A stretch of 64,000 nucleotides of DNA. Source: Bacillota bacterium (GTDB lineage Bacteria; Bacillota; Clostridia; Christensenellales; SZUA-584). The DNA lies in NCBI GenBank assembly GCA_023459495.1, contig JAEWTL010000013.1, positions 124,001-188,000 of the forward strand. Direction: 5' to 3'. The translations under genes were made by a program, and so were the position numbers. Positions 16,826 through 24,592 of this stretch are shown in pieces. Position 1 is the stretch's first letter; every line of letters starts with the position of its first letter. The notes beneath the pieces are model-generated. The model did not search any database. It was not told the DNA's origin and saw only the letters and a program-made list of their open reading frames with translations.

Positions 16826-18739
16826 TCATTCAAGGGAGGAATGGATACTGACGTTGGATGCGTTCACCTCAAAAACGCCCGTGTCGACCCGGTCACTAAC
16901 CTTCAGACGGTTAAACACGTTATCGAAAAGAACGACCGCGGTGCTTCCCCACAAGTACGCGCGCTGGCCCAGCGAATAATGAATCAGGCCGTCCTGAATC
17001 GCCTTGCTCACCTCATCGGAGAAATCAACCGTTATTACCTGAATGTCCGCATGATGCTTGCGCAGATAGTTTGCCGCAAACATGCCCCACTCCATGTTGG
17101 TCATATAGATAAACCTTGCGTTTGGGCAGCTTTGCAGCATACCCCGTATGATGGCTTCCGCCTCCTCCGGCGTCGGGTTGCTCTTTACCGGATACTCGTG
17201 CACGGTGATGCGGGAGCTTCTCTTTAGCTCCTGCATAAAGCCGTCCTTGCGGTTCTCTATCGCGTCGAGCTTCATACCCGTCCAGGTGTTTACGATGGCC
17301 TCCCCTTCGTTTCCCAGTGCCCCCATTACGATGTGGGCCGCCGCGTGGCCAATTGTGAATCCGTCCGTCAGAATCAGCGATACGTGCTCAATGCCGTCCA
17401 GCTTGGAGTTGAGGAATATGACCTTGATGCCTGCTTTAACGGCTTGTTTCAACTTCTGTATAATCAATTCGTCGTTGATGGGGCTGATCACGAGAGCGTC
17501 ATATTTCTCCTGAAGCACCCGGTCAAGCTGTGCCGCCTGCTCTTTCGTTGCTTCACCCCTCGACTGAGGCGCAAAGAAGCTGACATCGTAGTTATAGATG
17601 CCCGCGGCTTTTACAGCCTCGGCCTTCGTCGGATAGTAGAACGGATGATCAATATCAAACAGGAACGCGATTTTTCTTTTGCGAATTTCGGGTTTCTTCA
17701 CGCTGATCATCTGGCTTTCCCGGTTCAGAGCATCCATATCGGCAGCCATATCCTTGTCCAGCTTTTTCACGTAAGAGATCGAATTGTTCAGATCGACCAG
17801 TGAAATGCTGATTTCATTGGCTGTTGAAGATATCTCCTTAACGGACTTGATGATATTCAGTATCGTACCCGCAAGCACGGCTTCCTGTTCCTTTATCTCT
17901 GTAATCGAAGTGCTGAAGGACTCCTGCTCGGCAATGAATGTATTGATATCTTCGGAGTTTTTCCTGAACATGCCGTCGACTTCATTGATGGTGTCTTTCT
18001 GAACCGCAAACAAAGCCTGCGATTCCTGAGCGACCTTCTCCAGCAGACCGATTTCATCCGAAAATGAGTCAATCGTCTCGTTGATATTTTCGGCCGCGGA
18101 CTTGCTTTCCTCCGACAACCGCTGTATTTCCTCCGCGACCACGGAGAACCCCTTGCCAGATGCGCCCGCGCGGACCGCCTCCACCTTCGCGTTGATTCCA
18201 AGCAGGAAGGTCTCGCTTGAAACTTTCTTCATCATTTCGGTGATCCTGCCAATCCGCTGCGTCTTCAGAACAAGGTTCTGCATCACTCCAAACATGTTCT
18301 GAATAGCCTGATCGTTTTTATCCTGATTGACAACCAGTTCATCGACAGAGTCTTTCACCACATGGTTCGATTTCTCCATGTCGTACGCCAGAGAAATGAT
18401 GGTTTTTGAGTCTTCGTGTATCGCGTTCATCCTGTCGGAAAAGACCCTGAGCAGCGTCATACTCTTATCCAGCTCACCCGTCTGCCGCTTTGTCCCGTCC
18501 TTGATGAAGCCTGCGATCTGACCAATGCGGGAAGACTCTTTCAGCAGGTCCTGAATGACCAGACTATACTGCTTCGATATGCGCCGCACATTATCGAAAT
18601 GCAGGAAGTAGTTTGTGAAGTAACTCTGGAGTTGGGTATAAATATCGCTCACCCCCGGGCTGCCCTGAACAGAAGTGTCGATCTCTTCAGAAAAATCCCA
18701 TCCGCCTATCCTGTCCACGATTTCATCATGATTCAGCAT
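16826..18739 (-). CDS. Soluble methyl-accepting chemotaxis protein fused to a periplasmic-binding-protein-like domain
   Basis: The 637-residue protein has no signal peptide and no TM helix, so it should be cytoplasmic. Residues about 50-345 are a long coiled coil with the chemoreceptor signalling tip at about 173-213 (SSETFLLGINAKVEAVRAGA then GKGFSVVAEEIQRLSEESK). Residues about 354-637 form a type-I sugar-binding domain (KIAFLFDIDHPFYY; DALVISPINDELII; VITVDFSDEVSKAIQDGL), like ribose/galactose-binding proteins. The sensor is thus attached at the C-terminus of the signalling coil. A simple reading is sensing of an internal sugar or metabolite. The ATG at 18739 follows AAGGAG. No other chemotaxis gene is in the window. 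Confidence 0.85.
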   Translation of the reverse strand: MLNHDEIVDRIGGWDFSEEIDTSVQGSPGVSDIYTQLQSYFTNYFLHFDNVRRISKQYSLVIQDLLKESSRIGQIAGFIKDGTKRQTGELDKSMTLLRVFSDRMNAIHEDSKTIISLAYDMEKSNHVVKDSVDELVVNQDKNDQAIQNMFGVMQNLVLKTQRIGRITEMMKKVSSETFLLGINAKVEAVRAGASGKGFSVVAEEIQRLSEESKSAAENINETIDSFSDEIGLLEKVAQESQALFAVQKDTINEVDGMFRKNSEDINTFIAEQESFSTSITEIKEQEAVLAGTILNIIKSVKEISSTANEISISLVDLNNSISYVKKLDKDMAADMDALNRESQMISVKKPEIRKRKIAFLFDIDHPFYYPTKAEAVKAAGIYNYDVSFFAPQSRGEATKEQAAQLDRVLQEKYDALVISPINDELIIQKLKQAVKAGIKVIFLNSKLDGIEHVSLILTDGFTIGHAAAHIVMGALGNEGEAIVNTWTGMKLDAIENRKDGFMQELKRSSRITVHEYPVKSNPTPEEAEAIIRGMLQSCPNARFIYMTNMEWGMFAANYLRKHHADIQVITVDFSDEVSKAIQDGLIHYSLGQRAYLWGSTAVVLFDNVFNRLKVSDRVDTGVFEVNASNVSIHSSLE

Positions 18740-18812
18740 TTTGGTATTGCTCCTTAAGACTATGTTGTTGTGATTGCGAAAAGCGTATTATTATTGTTAA
18801 ACATATTTTTTC

Positions 18813-18838
18813 AATATCAAACTGGTTTGTTTGATATT
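18813..18838. promoter_or_regulatory. Perfect inverted repeat, possible operator of the chemoreceptor gene
   Basis: AATATCAAAC and GTTTGATATT are perfect complements around a 6-bp spacer, 74 bp upstream of the start codon. On the minus strand it overlaps a possible TTGAAA-18 bp-TAATAC promoter, so it could bind a repressor. Confidence 0.5.
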
Positions 18839-18864
18839 ATGGTATCCACTACCCTTGTTTGTAC

Positions 18865-18895
18865 AAAAAAGCAGCCTTTCACGAAAGCTGCTTTT
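18865..18895 (-). terminator. Terminator of the GH3 gene
   Basis: A hairpin (AAAAGCAGC with GCTGCTTTT plus inner TTTC/GAAA pairs) lies downstream of the GH3 stop. On the minus strand it is followed by TTTTTTG. Confidence 0.75.
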
Positions 18896-19012
18896 GTCAC
18901 CTATTCGGATTACCCTGCTTTGCAGGTTTCAGCCTGCCCCGGCATGGCACAGTTCAATGCGCGGACAGGCCGGACGGTACTCTTTGCAGCCCAAATGTAG
19001 GCGCATAACCGG

Positions 19013-20881
19013 TCAGCCGCTTAAGCCGTAGCCCAACTCAAACAGCAAATCCGCATCGTCCTTGCCGATATCTGTGACGGATCTGTACCATGGCATCGGC
19101 AGCCTTCCTGTGAAAGCGGCTTTGCCCACCAGCGGCGATACCACGCCGCCGCCCTCGCTGCCGGGCAGATAACACATGACCGCCGCGTCCCAATCGTCAA
19201 TGTACTCATCGATCATCACGTTACGGCCCGCCACGATCAATGTCACGACCGGCTTGCCCAAACCTGCGGCTTCGGCGATCGCGTCAGCGTTGCCCCTCAG
19301 GCCCGCAGTGCCTGTCAGCGAGAGGTCTGCCGTATCGCCCTCATATTCCGCATATGGCTTCTCTCCCACTGCCAGCAGCACGATATCTGCCTCGTCCACC
19401 CTCGCCTTGTCCGTAATAATTTCCAGCCCATACTCGTCCGCACAGGCATTCAGCGCTTCCAGTACGGAGGTGCCGGGAACCAGACCAGCGTCCGCCGCGC
19501 CCTGCCACGTTATGGTCCACCCGCCGCACTGCACACCGATATTGTCCGCGGCAGGGCCAATCACGTATATCTTCTGTCCCGGTTTGAACGGCAGTATGCC
19601 GCCTTCGTTTTTCAGCAGCACCTGCGATTTCTCCACGAGCTTTTCCGCCGCCGCGCGTGCCTCGGCGCTGCCCAGCTCATCCACGCCCAGGCTCATATCC
19701 TCCAGATAAGGGTCGTCAAACAGGCCCAGATTAAATTTAACGGTCAGGATGCGCGACACGGCATCATCCACGCGCTGCTGTGAAATCACGCCCTTTTCCA
19801 CGCCGCTGATAATCGCCTCTATGGCTTTCTTGTACTTGTTGGGTTCCATCAGCATATCCACGCCCGCGTTGACCGCCGCGGCTACCTGCGCATCAAAGTT
19901 CGGTGCGTCCAGCTCATGGATCGCCTCATAGTCCGATATCACGAATCCGCTGAACCCCAGCTCGCCCTTCAGGACCTCGGTGATCAGATATTCATTTTCG
20001 TGCATCTTCACGCCGTTATACGAACTGAACGACACCATCACACACTGGATCCCCTCATCCACCAGCCGCTTATACGGAGCCAGATGGATTGCCCGCAGCA
20101 GCTCTTCGCTCATCTGCGCGTCGCCGCGGTCGAGCGGGTATCCGTTCTCACCCGTGCCGTACGTGGTTCCGCCATCTGCCACATAGTGCTTCGCCGTAGC
20201 CAGCACGCCCGCTTCCTGCAAGCCTGCCACATACGCCGATGCCAGATCGCTGACAATCGCAGGGTCACTCGAGCAGCTTTCGTAGGTGCGGCCCCACCGC
20301 GGGTCCTGTGCCACGGCCACACACGGCCCGAAGTTCCACAAGATGCCGGTCATCTTCATCTCCTCGGCCACATAAACGCCCATCTGTTTCGTCAGCTCCG
20401 GGTCGTTCGCCGCGCCGATGCCGATGTTCTGGGGAAATATAACCGCACCGTATACGGTGTTGTGTCCATGCACTGCGTCCACGCCGTACAGTATCGGTAT
20501 CTTCAGCGTCCTCGAGAGCGCCGCCTCCTGAAACGAGTCCAGCGCGCTGTTCCAGTTTTCCACGGTGTTTACGCCGTTCGGTACAGAGCCGCCCCCGCTG
20601 AATACCGAGCCCAGCCCCAGCTCGGCAATCTCCTTTTCGTTTACCGGGCCTTGCTCGGCCTGCACCATTTGCCCGGCCTTGCCGGCCAGCGTCATTCTGG
20701 ACAACAGGTCGGCTACACGTTCCTTTGTGCTGCAGCTGCTGTCGAGGTATATTGCCCGCTCCGTTTGCGAAGTCTCGGCCGTGTTTTGCGCGGAAAAGGT
20801 TGGCGACGGGCCGGCCGCAGCACAGGCTGCAAGCGCCAGCACCATGCACCAGCAGATTGCGCAAAAAAGCGTTCTTTTCAT
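19013..20881 (-). CDS. Glycoside hydrolase family 3 (beta-glucosidase-like), lipoprotein
   Basis: The 622-residue enzyme has a lipoprotein signal (LAAC, Cys20) and should act on the outer face of the membrane. The GH3 N-terminal barrel is clear: IPILYGVDAVHGHNTVYGA, FGPCVAVAQDPRWGRTYES, and KHYVADGGTTYG. The catalytic nucleophile is the Asp in GFVISDYEAIHEL. The second domain is also present (LLKNEGGILPF; VIGPAADNIGVQCGGWTITW). It probably removes beta-linked glucose or xylose from oligosaccharides. The ATG at 20881 follows AGGAGG. The protein ends soon after domain 2, without a fibronectin-like domain. Confidence 0.92.
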   Translation of the reverse strand: MKRTLFCAICWCMVLALAACAAAGPSPTFSAQNTAETSQTERAIYLDSSCSTKERVADLLSRMTLAGKAGQMVQAEQGPVNEKEIAELGLGSVFSGGGSVPNGVNTVENWNSALDSFQEAALSRTLKIPILYGVDAVHGHNTVYGAVIFPQNIGIGAANDPELTKQMGVYVAEEMKMTGILWNFGPCVAVAQDPRWGRTYESCSSDPAIVSDLASAYVAGLQEAGVLATAKHYVADGGTTYGTGENGYPLDRGDAQMSEELLRAIHLAPYKRLVDEGIQCVMVSFSSYNGVKMHENEYLITEVLKGELGFSGFVISDYEAIHELDAPNFDAQVAAAVNAGVDMLMEPNKYKKAIEAIISGVEKGVISQQRVDDAVSRILTVKFNLGLFDDPYLEDMSLGVDELGSAEARAAAEKLVEKSQVLLKNEGGILPFKPGQKIYVIGPAADNIGVQCGGWTITWQGAADAGLVPGTSVLEALNACADEYGLEIITDKARVDEADIVLLAVGEKPYAEYEGDTADLSLTGTAGLRGNADAIAEAAGLGKPVVTLIVAGRNVMIDEYIDDWDAAVMCYLPGSEGGGVVSPLVGKAAFTGRLPMPWYRSVTDIGKDDADLLFELGYGLSG

Positions 20882-21315
20882 GGCAACCTCCTGCTACGAA
20901 TTTCCTATACCTGTATACTACCTGCGAAACTTACGAAAACCAACCCCTCCGGCTACGAAATCTTTTACGAAACATTCTAAGGCAAAATTCTATATAGGTG
21001 AGTATGGCGAACAGGGTAACTGCTGTAGCATAAAGGCTTCCCCCGGGAGGGAAGCCGTACTCCACTCATAACGCTGCGCAGGGGCCCCGGTTCCCAAAGG
21101 CGCTAATGAACTGAAATGTGCTGAAACATCCGGCATCAACTAACAAAAAACGGCTCTTTAAAAGCCGCTTCGTATCGTATAAACCTTTTTATCCATAAAC
21201 GCCACTCTATGGTGCTTCACAGGTGGTTCTTAGCAATAATCCGCAGAGTGAGCTTGGGCCTGCAGCCAAATCAGTTCCCGTCCAGCGCTCCTTTACAGCA
21301 GCCACAGCCGACAGT
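20882..21315. other. Intergenic region between GH3 and the diguanylate cyclase gene
   Basis: This 434-bp stretch holds the GH3 upstream region and a GC-rich hairpin at about 21034-21056 (GGCTTCCC/GGGAAGCC) that may be a relic of the clostridial repeat. It also holds a terminator-like hairpin at 21151-21167. No gene was recognised. Confidence 0.4.
21145..21168 (-). terminator. Probable terminator of the diguanylate cyclase gene
   Basis: A short CGGCT/AGCCG stem is followed on the minus strand by TTTTTTG, about 150 bp after the stop codon. Confidence 0.5.
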
Positions 21316-22791
21316 TCAATCTTTCTCCTGTTCGGGCTTTTGAACGTCCGCTACCCGATAGCGGTTCTTACCGCTGCCTTTGGCCTCATACAGGGCCTGG
21401 TCAGCACGGTAGATCAGCGTATGGACGTTATCGCCCTCTCTCGCACACGTCACGCCCATGCTTACCGAGGTATGATATTTTACCAGCGTGGGCTCACTCC
21501 GGATGCTTTCAAAAAGGCGGTCGAGCGTTTCCTCCATCCGCGAGCACTCCCCAAAGCCATATCCCGCAAACTCATCACCACCCCAACGGCATACCCTGCC
21601 TCCGTCGGAGAAGGCATCGGCAACCAGATGCGCGACCAGGTGGAGCACCTTGTCGCCGACGAGATGCCCATACGTATCGTTCACGACCTTAAAATTGTCC
21701 ACGTCCAGTACGAAAACGTACAGCGGTCCATGTGTCGGCATCTGGGCCAGGGCCTGCTCCATATTCTCGTCAAAGCCCCGGCGATTGGGCAACCCGGTCA
21801 GCATATCTGTCTTGGTTATGTTCAGCATCAGCGCGTCGTTTTTGCGGATAATACGGTTGGCCAGAATCACCACACAGGCTGCAACCAACACATAAATGAT
21901 GATATCCTTGACGAGCTGTGCGTTCATGGACTTTTCCAAAACCGACGTATCCTTTTTGACCAGCAGGTACCAATCGAGTTCCTCTACGTAACGGGTGATA
22001 TAATACCCGTCGAACGGCCGCTGTCGATACGGAAAGACCTGCATCGTATCCAAATCGGAGATTATCGCCTCCCGGTTTTCCGCAAGCACGCCGTTGTCAA
22101 AAACATTCTCCTGCGTGGTTCTGTCCAAATCCGTATCCACCTGAATCAGGCCATCCTGATCGAAAAGCATCGTCTCCAATCCATATTCGTCCTCAAAGCA
22201 TCTCATCATATCCTGCACGTGGTCCACTTCCAGTCCCACGCCCGTAACGCCCAACAGGTTCCCATTCTCGTCCGTCATCCGGCAATTGACAAACACCGAC
22301 AGCCGGTTGTAATTGGCTTCGTCGGTATCCACCTCCAGATCGTACGTCAGCCCGCTTGCCCGGAAATTGAAATACCAATCGTCATGAGAGTCGCTCTCAC
22401 TAACCACCTTGTTGATACCGTTATAGTGGTAGTAGGTTTGGGTCGCTTCGGACACCAGGAATACCGAGTCATAGCCATACTTTTCTTTCAGGCCCAGCAG
22501 ATACTGGCGCAGCTCGTCCTGATGTGCCGGCGAATCCAGCGTCTGCTCGTTGCAGAGCCACTTCTTTAAAAAACTGTCGTTGGCCATTGTAAGCGACACA
22601 AACACCGGCTTGGTCAGTTCGTTGCGAATCTCCGCATAAATGTTGGTGGACGTCAACCGGGAGATGTTCATGATGTCATCCGTGATGATGCGGCTATACG
22701 CATTATAGCTGGTCAGTGCCATAGCCACAAATCCGACAAGAATGATGACACAGATCAGAATATTCGTACTGATTTTGAATCTTCGGTCCAT
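21316..22791 (-). CDS. Membrane diguanylate cyclase with extracellular Cache sensor
   Basis: The 491-residue enzyme makes c-di-GMP from two GTP. It has TM1 (about 9-29), an external sensor of Cache type (about 35-285), TM2 (about 294-314) and a GGDEF domain (about 325-480). The active-site motif is intact (RWGGDEF, residues 404-408), and the metal-binding Asp lies in LDVDNFK near 362-368. The usual RxxD inhibitory site upstream of GGDEF is absent, so product inhibition may be weak. The ATG at 22791 has GAGG upstream. A c-di-GMP riboswitch occurs 8 kb away. Confidence 0.92.
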   Translation of the reverse strand: MDRRFKISTNILICVIILVGFVAMALTSYNAYSRIITDDIMNISRLTSTNIYAEIRNELTKPVFVSLTMANDSFLKKWLCNEQTLDSPAHQDELRQYLLGLKEKYGYDSVFLVSEATQTYYHYNGINKVVSESDSHDDWYFNFRASGLTYDLEVDTDEANYNRLSVFVNCRMTDENGNLLGVTGVGLEVDHVQDMMRCFEDEYGLETMLFDQDGLIQVDTDLDRTTQENVFDNGVLAENREAIISDLDTMQVFPYRQRPFDGYYITRYVEELDWYLLVKKDTSVLEKSMNAQLVKDIIIYVLVAACVVILANRIIRKNDALMLNITKTDMLTGLPNRRGFDENMEQALAQMPTHGPLYVFVLDVDNFKVVNDTYGHLVGDKVLHLVAHLVADAFSDGGRVCRWGGDEFAGYGFGECSRMEETLDRLFESIRSEPTLVKYHTSVSMGVTCAREGDNVHTLIYRADQALYEAKGSGKNRYRVADVQKPEQEKD

Positions 22792-22910
22792 AGATGCCTC
22801 ATATATTCAATGTCATTACTATACCTATACTATATATACCCACCTTATCGCTTGTCAAACCTTTCCGTTTACCCTCATCCTTTTAAGCCGGCACAAAAAG
22901 GCCTCTTCCG

Positions 22911-23135
22911 CAGCCTGAAAGCAAAGAACATCCGCTGCTGCAAGGGCCAGTCGGCCTTTTTCGGTCGCTGCTTACAGGCCTTTACTGTAACCTCAACGGC
23001 AGCAACAAAATATGTTGAATGAAAACAAGCTTGAATGCGAGGAATGGACCGACCGAAAGGATATCGAGTGAAGGACGGATGGATTCAGTCTAGCGACAAA
23101 ACTATCGGGACCCCTTTAAGGAAAGCCGGGAATAG
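22911..23135 (+). pseudogene. Decayed copy of the last third of nudC
   Basis: About 225 bp align along their whole length with the 3' end of the intact nudC at 16.5-16.7 kb. They begin at CCTGAAAGCAAAGAACATCC and run through the region for LECEEWTDRKDIE to a stop at the matching place. The upstream part reads SLKAKNIRCCKGQSAFFGR in one frame, then a frameshift moves to another frame, and a TGA interrupts after DIE. The 5' two thirds, including the Nudix box, are gone. It therefore looks like a remnant of a former second nudC. Confidence 0.8.
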
Positions 23136-23172
23136 CGCACGGATGGAGTTGTTAATCCGTTTTATGCTCTTC

Positions 23173-24183
23173 TCATCCGGCATCGCCCGTCCCTGATGCA
23201 AGGGTGTGCGCTTGCAGGCCATCCATATAATTCATCAAATCCGTCATCGTCATAAACGTACTGCTCTTATCCACACAGTATTTGACCAGTTCTTTAAAAA
23301 GCCCCGAATCGGTCTGAGGAGCGCATCCACTTAATATATGGGTATTACGCGCTACCGTGTCATAGGGGTGCTCTTTATATAGCGTGTGCACCCGGAAAAC
23401 GATAACCGCTCCCTCTACGCAAGCTTGATCTACAAGCTGCTCTACACTCTTTAGCTCATTTTCCGACTGCATATCAGCACTCACAGAAGGGATCCTGTAC
23501 GGGTCTGTATGGATTGGGTCAACAAAATCCGTACGGTAATCAGCAAGCCTTGCCTGTCGATAAACTTGCCTGATTTCTTCAATTACCCTGTCGCTGAAGG
23601 CCCCGTATGGGTAGGCCATAACATCGGGAGCCGCAAGACCTTGACTGCAAAAAGCGCTGCTCACTGCAGCACAATCATTTTGTATCTCCATATCCGTCAA
23701 ATCCGTCAGGTGGTGATGGTCGTACGTATGGCCTCCAAAGACCCAACCGTATTCGCTCATCTCCTTTACCTGATCCCAGGACAGCTTAATCTCCAGCCCT
23801 TCATCGATATATTTGGTGATGATATAGGATGTCCCTTTGATTCCGTACTCCTTCAATATCGGATATGCAAGCAGATAATCGGACACGGGGCCGTCGTCAA
23901 ATGTAAAAATGATGACCGCTCTGCCCGGGCCGGGCATTTCAAAAGGGGGCGGCGTAGGAACCGGCTCAGGTGTCGGTGCATACATCCCAGACGATAGCGC
24001 GTCACTGCCCCCCACAGGCTGCACGGACGGCTCAGGGGAGTGAGTGGTTTGTACTGCAAAACCATGGGTTTCACCGTCAATATCGGGCAATACAGGACCC
24101 CGGCTTGTATCTATGGAGTTGCATGAAACCATTAAAATCGCCATAAAAAAGATGTAAATCGCTTCCAATTTTCTTTTGATCAT
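23173..24183 (-). CDS. Polysaccharide deacetylase (CE4) lipoprotein
   Basis: The 336-residue product has a lipoprotein signal (MVSC, Cys21) and a Pro-rich linker to about residue 85. The NodB-type deacetylase domain follows. Metal and catalytic motifs are present: TFDDG (94-98), GGHTYDHHHL (about 150-159) and AYPYGAFSD. It probably removes acetyl groups from peptidoglycan or another surface polysaccharide. The ATG at 24183 follows GGAGG. It is a single gene beside the nudC remnant. Confidence 0.9.
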   Translation of the reverse strand: MIKRKLEAIYIFFMAILMVSCNSIDTSRGPVLPDIDGETHGFAVQTTHSPEPSVQPVGGSDALSSGMYAPTPEPVPTPPPFEMPGPGRAVIIFTFDDGPVSDYLLAYPILKEYGIKGTSYIITKYIDEGLEIKLSWDQVKEMSEYGWVFGGHTYDHHHLTDLTDMEIQNDCAAVSSAFCSQGLAAPDVMAYPYGAFSDRVIEEIRQVYRQARLADYRTDFVDPIHTDPYRIPSVSADMQSENELKSVEQLVDQACVEGAVIVFRVHTLYKEHPYDTVARNTHILSGCAPQTDSGLFKELVKYCVDKSSTFMTMTDLMNYMDGLQAHTLASGTGDAG

Positions 24184-24415
24184 ATAGGTTGCCTCCGGCC
24201 TACTAAAATTCTGGTGGAATTATAAAAAGTCTTAGGTACTATCCACGAGCCTGCGTCATCACAGCGTCTCTCCTATCTCTTCCCAGACTGAGCAAACAGC
24301 GGTTAATAAGACTTCACCTTTTATAGCTTAACTAATATCCTGTAATCGGACGCATTTCAATTCATTCGACAATAGTACCTATGTTCTTGCCGGTTTCCCA
24401 AAAGAATACAAAAAA

Positions 24416-24435
24416 CGGCCTCCTCCCGGAAGCCG
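24416..24435 (-). terminator. Distal terminator-like hairpin after the oxo-acid dehydrogenase operon
   Basis: An 8-bp stem (CGGCCTCC with GGAAGCCG, one G-U) with a 4-nt loop is followed on the minus strand by a T-run. It resembles the nearer terminator at 24553, and a modular repeat lies between them. Confidence 0.6.
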
Positions 24436-24465
24436 CTCCATGTTTAAATTGAGTTACCCCCGAAA

Positions 24466-24550
24466 CGTCCCGCAAGGGCGTTTCGCACGATGGGATTCTT
24501 AAGGGCCATTGGCCCTTAAGCGGAGGTGTGGAGGCAGAGCCTCCAAAATA
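24466..24550. repeat. Modular palindromic repeat cluster, copy 2
   Basis: It contains AACGTCCCGCAAGGGCGTT, GGGATTCTTAAGGGCCATTG plus GCCCTTAAGCGG, and TGGAGGCAGAGCCTCCA, in the same order as at 2.2 kb and 60.8 kb. It sits between two terminator hairpins. Confidence 0.75.
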
Positions 24551-24552
24551 AA

Positions 24553-24576
24553 GGCAGCTCCCTTTCGGAAGCCACC
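24553..24576 (-). terminator. Terminator of the oxo-acid dehydrogenase operon
   Basis: A 10-bp stem with G-U pairs and a GAAA loop on the minus strand, followed by TTTATTTT, 17 bp after the E1 stop. Confidence 0.7.
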
Positions 24577-24592
24577 TTATCTTATATTTGCG

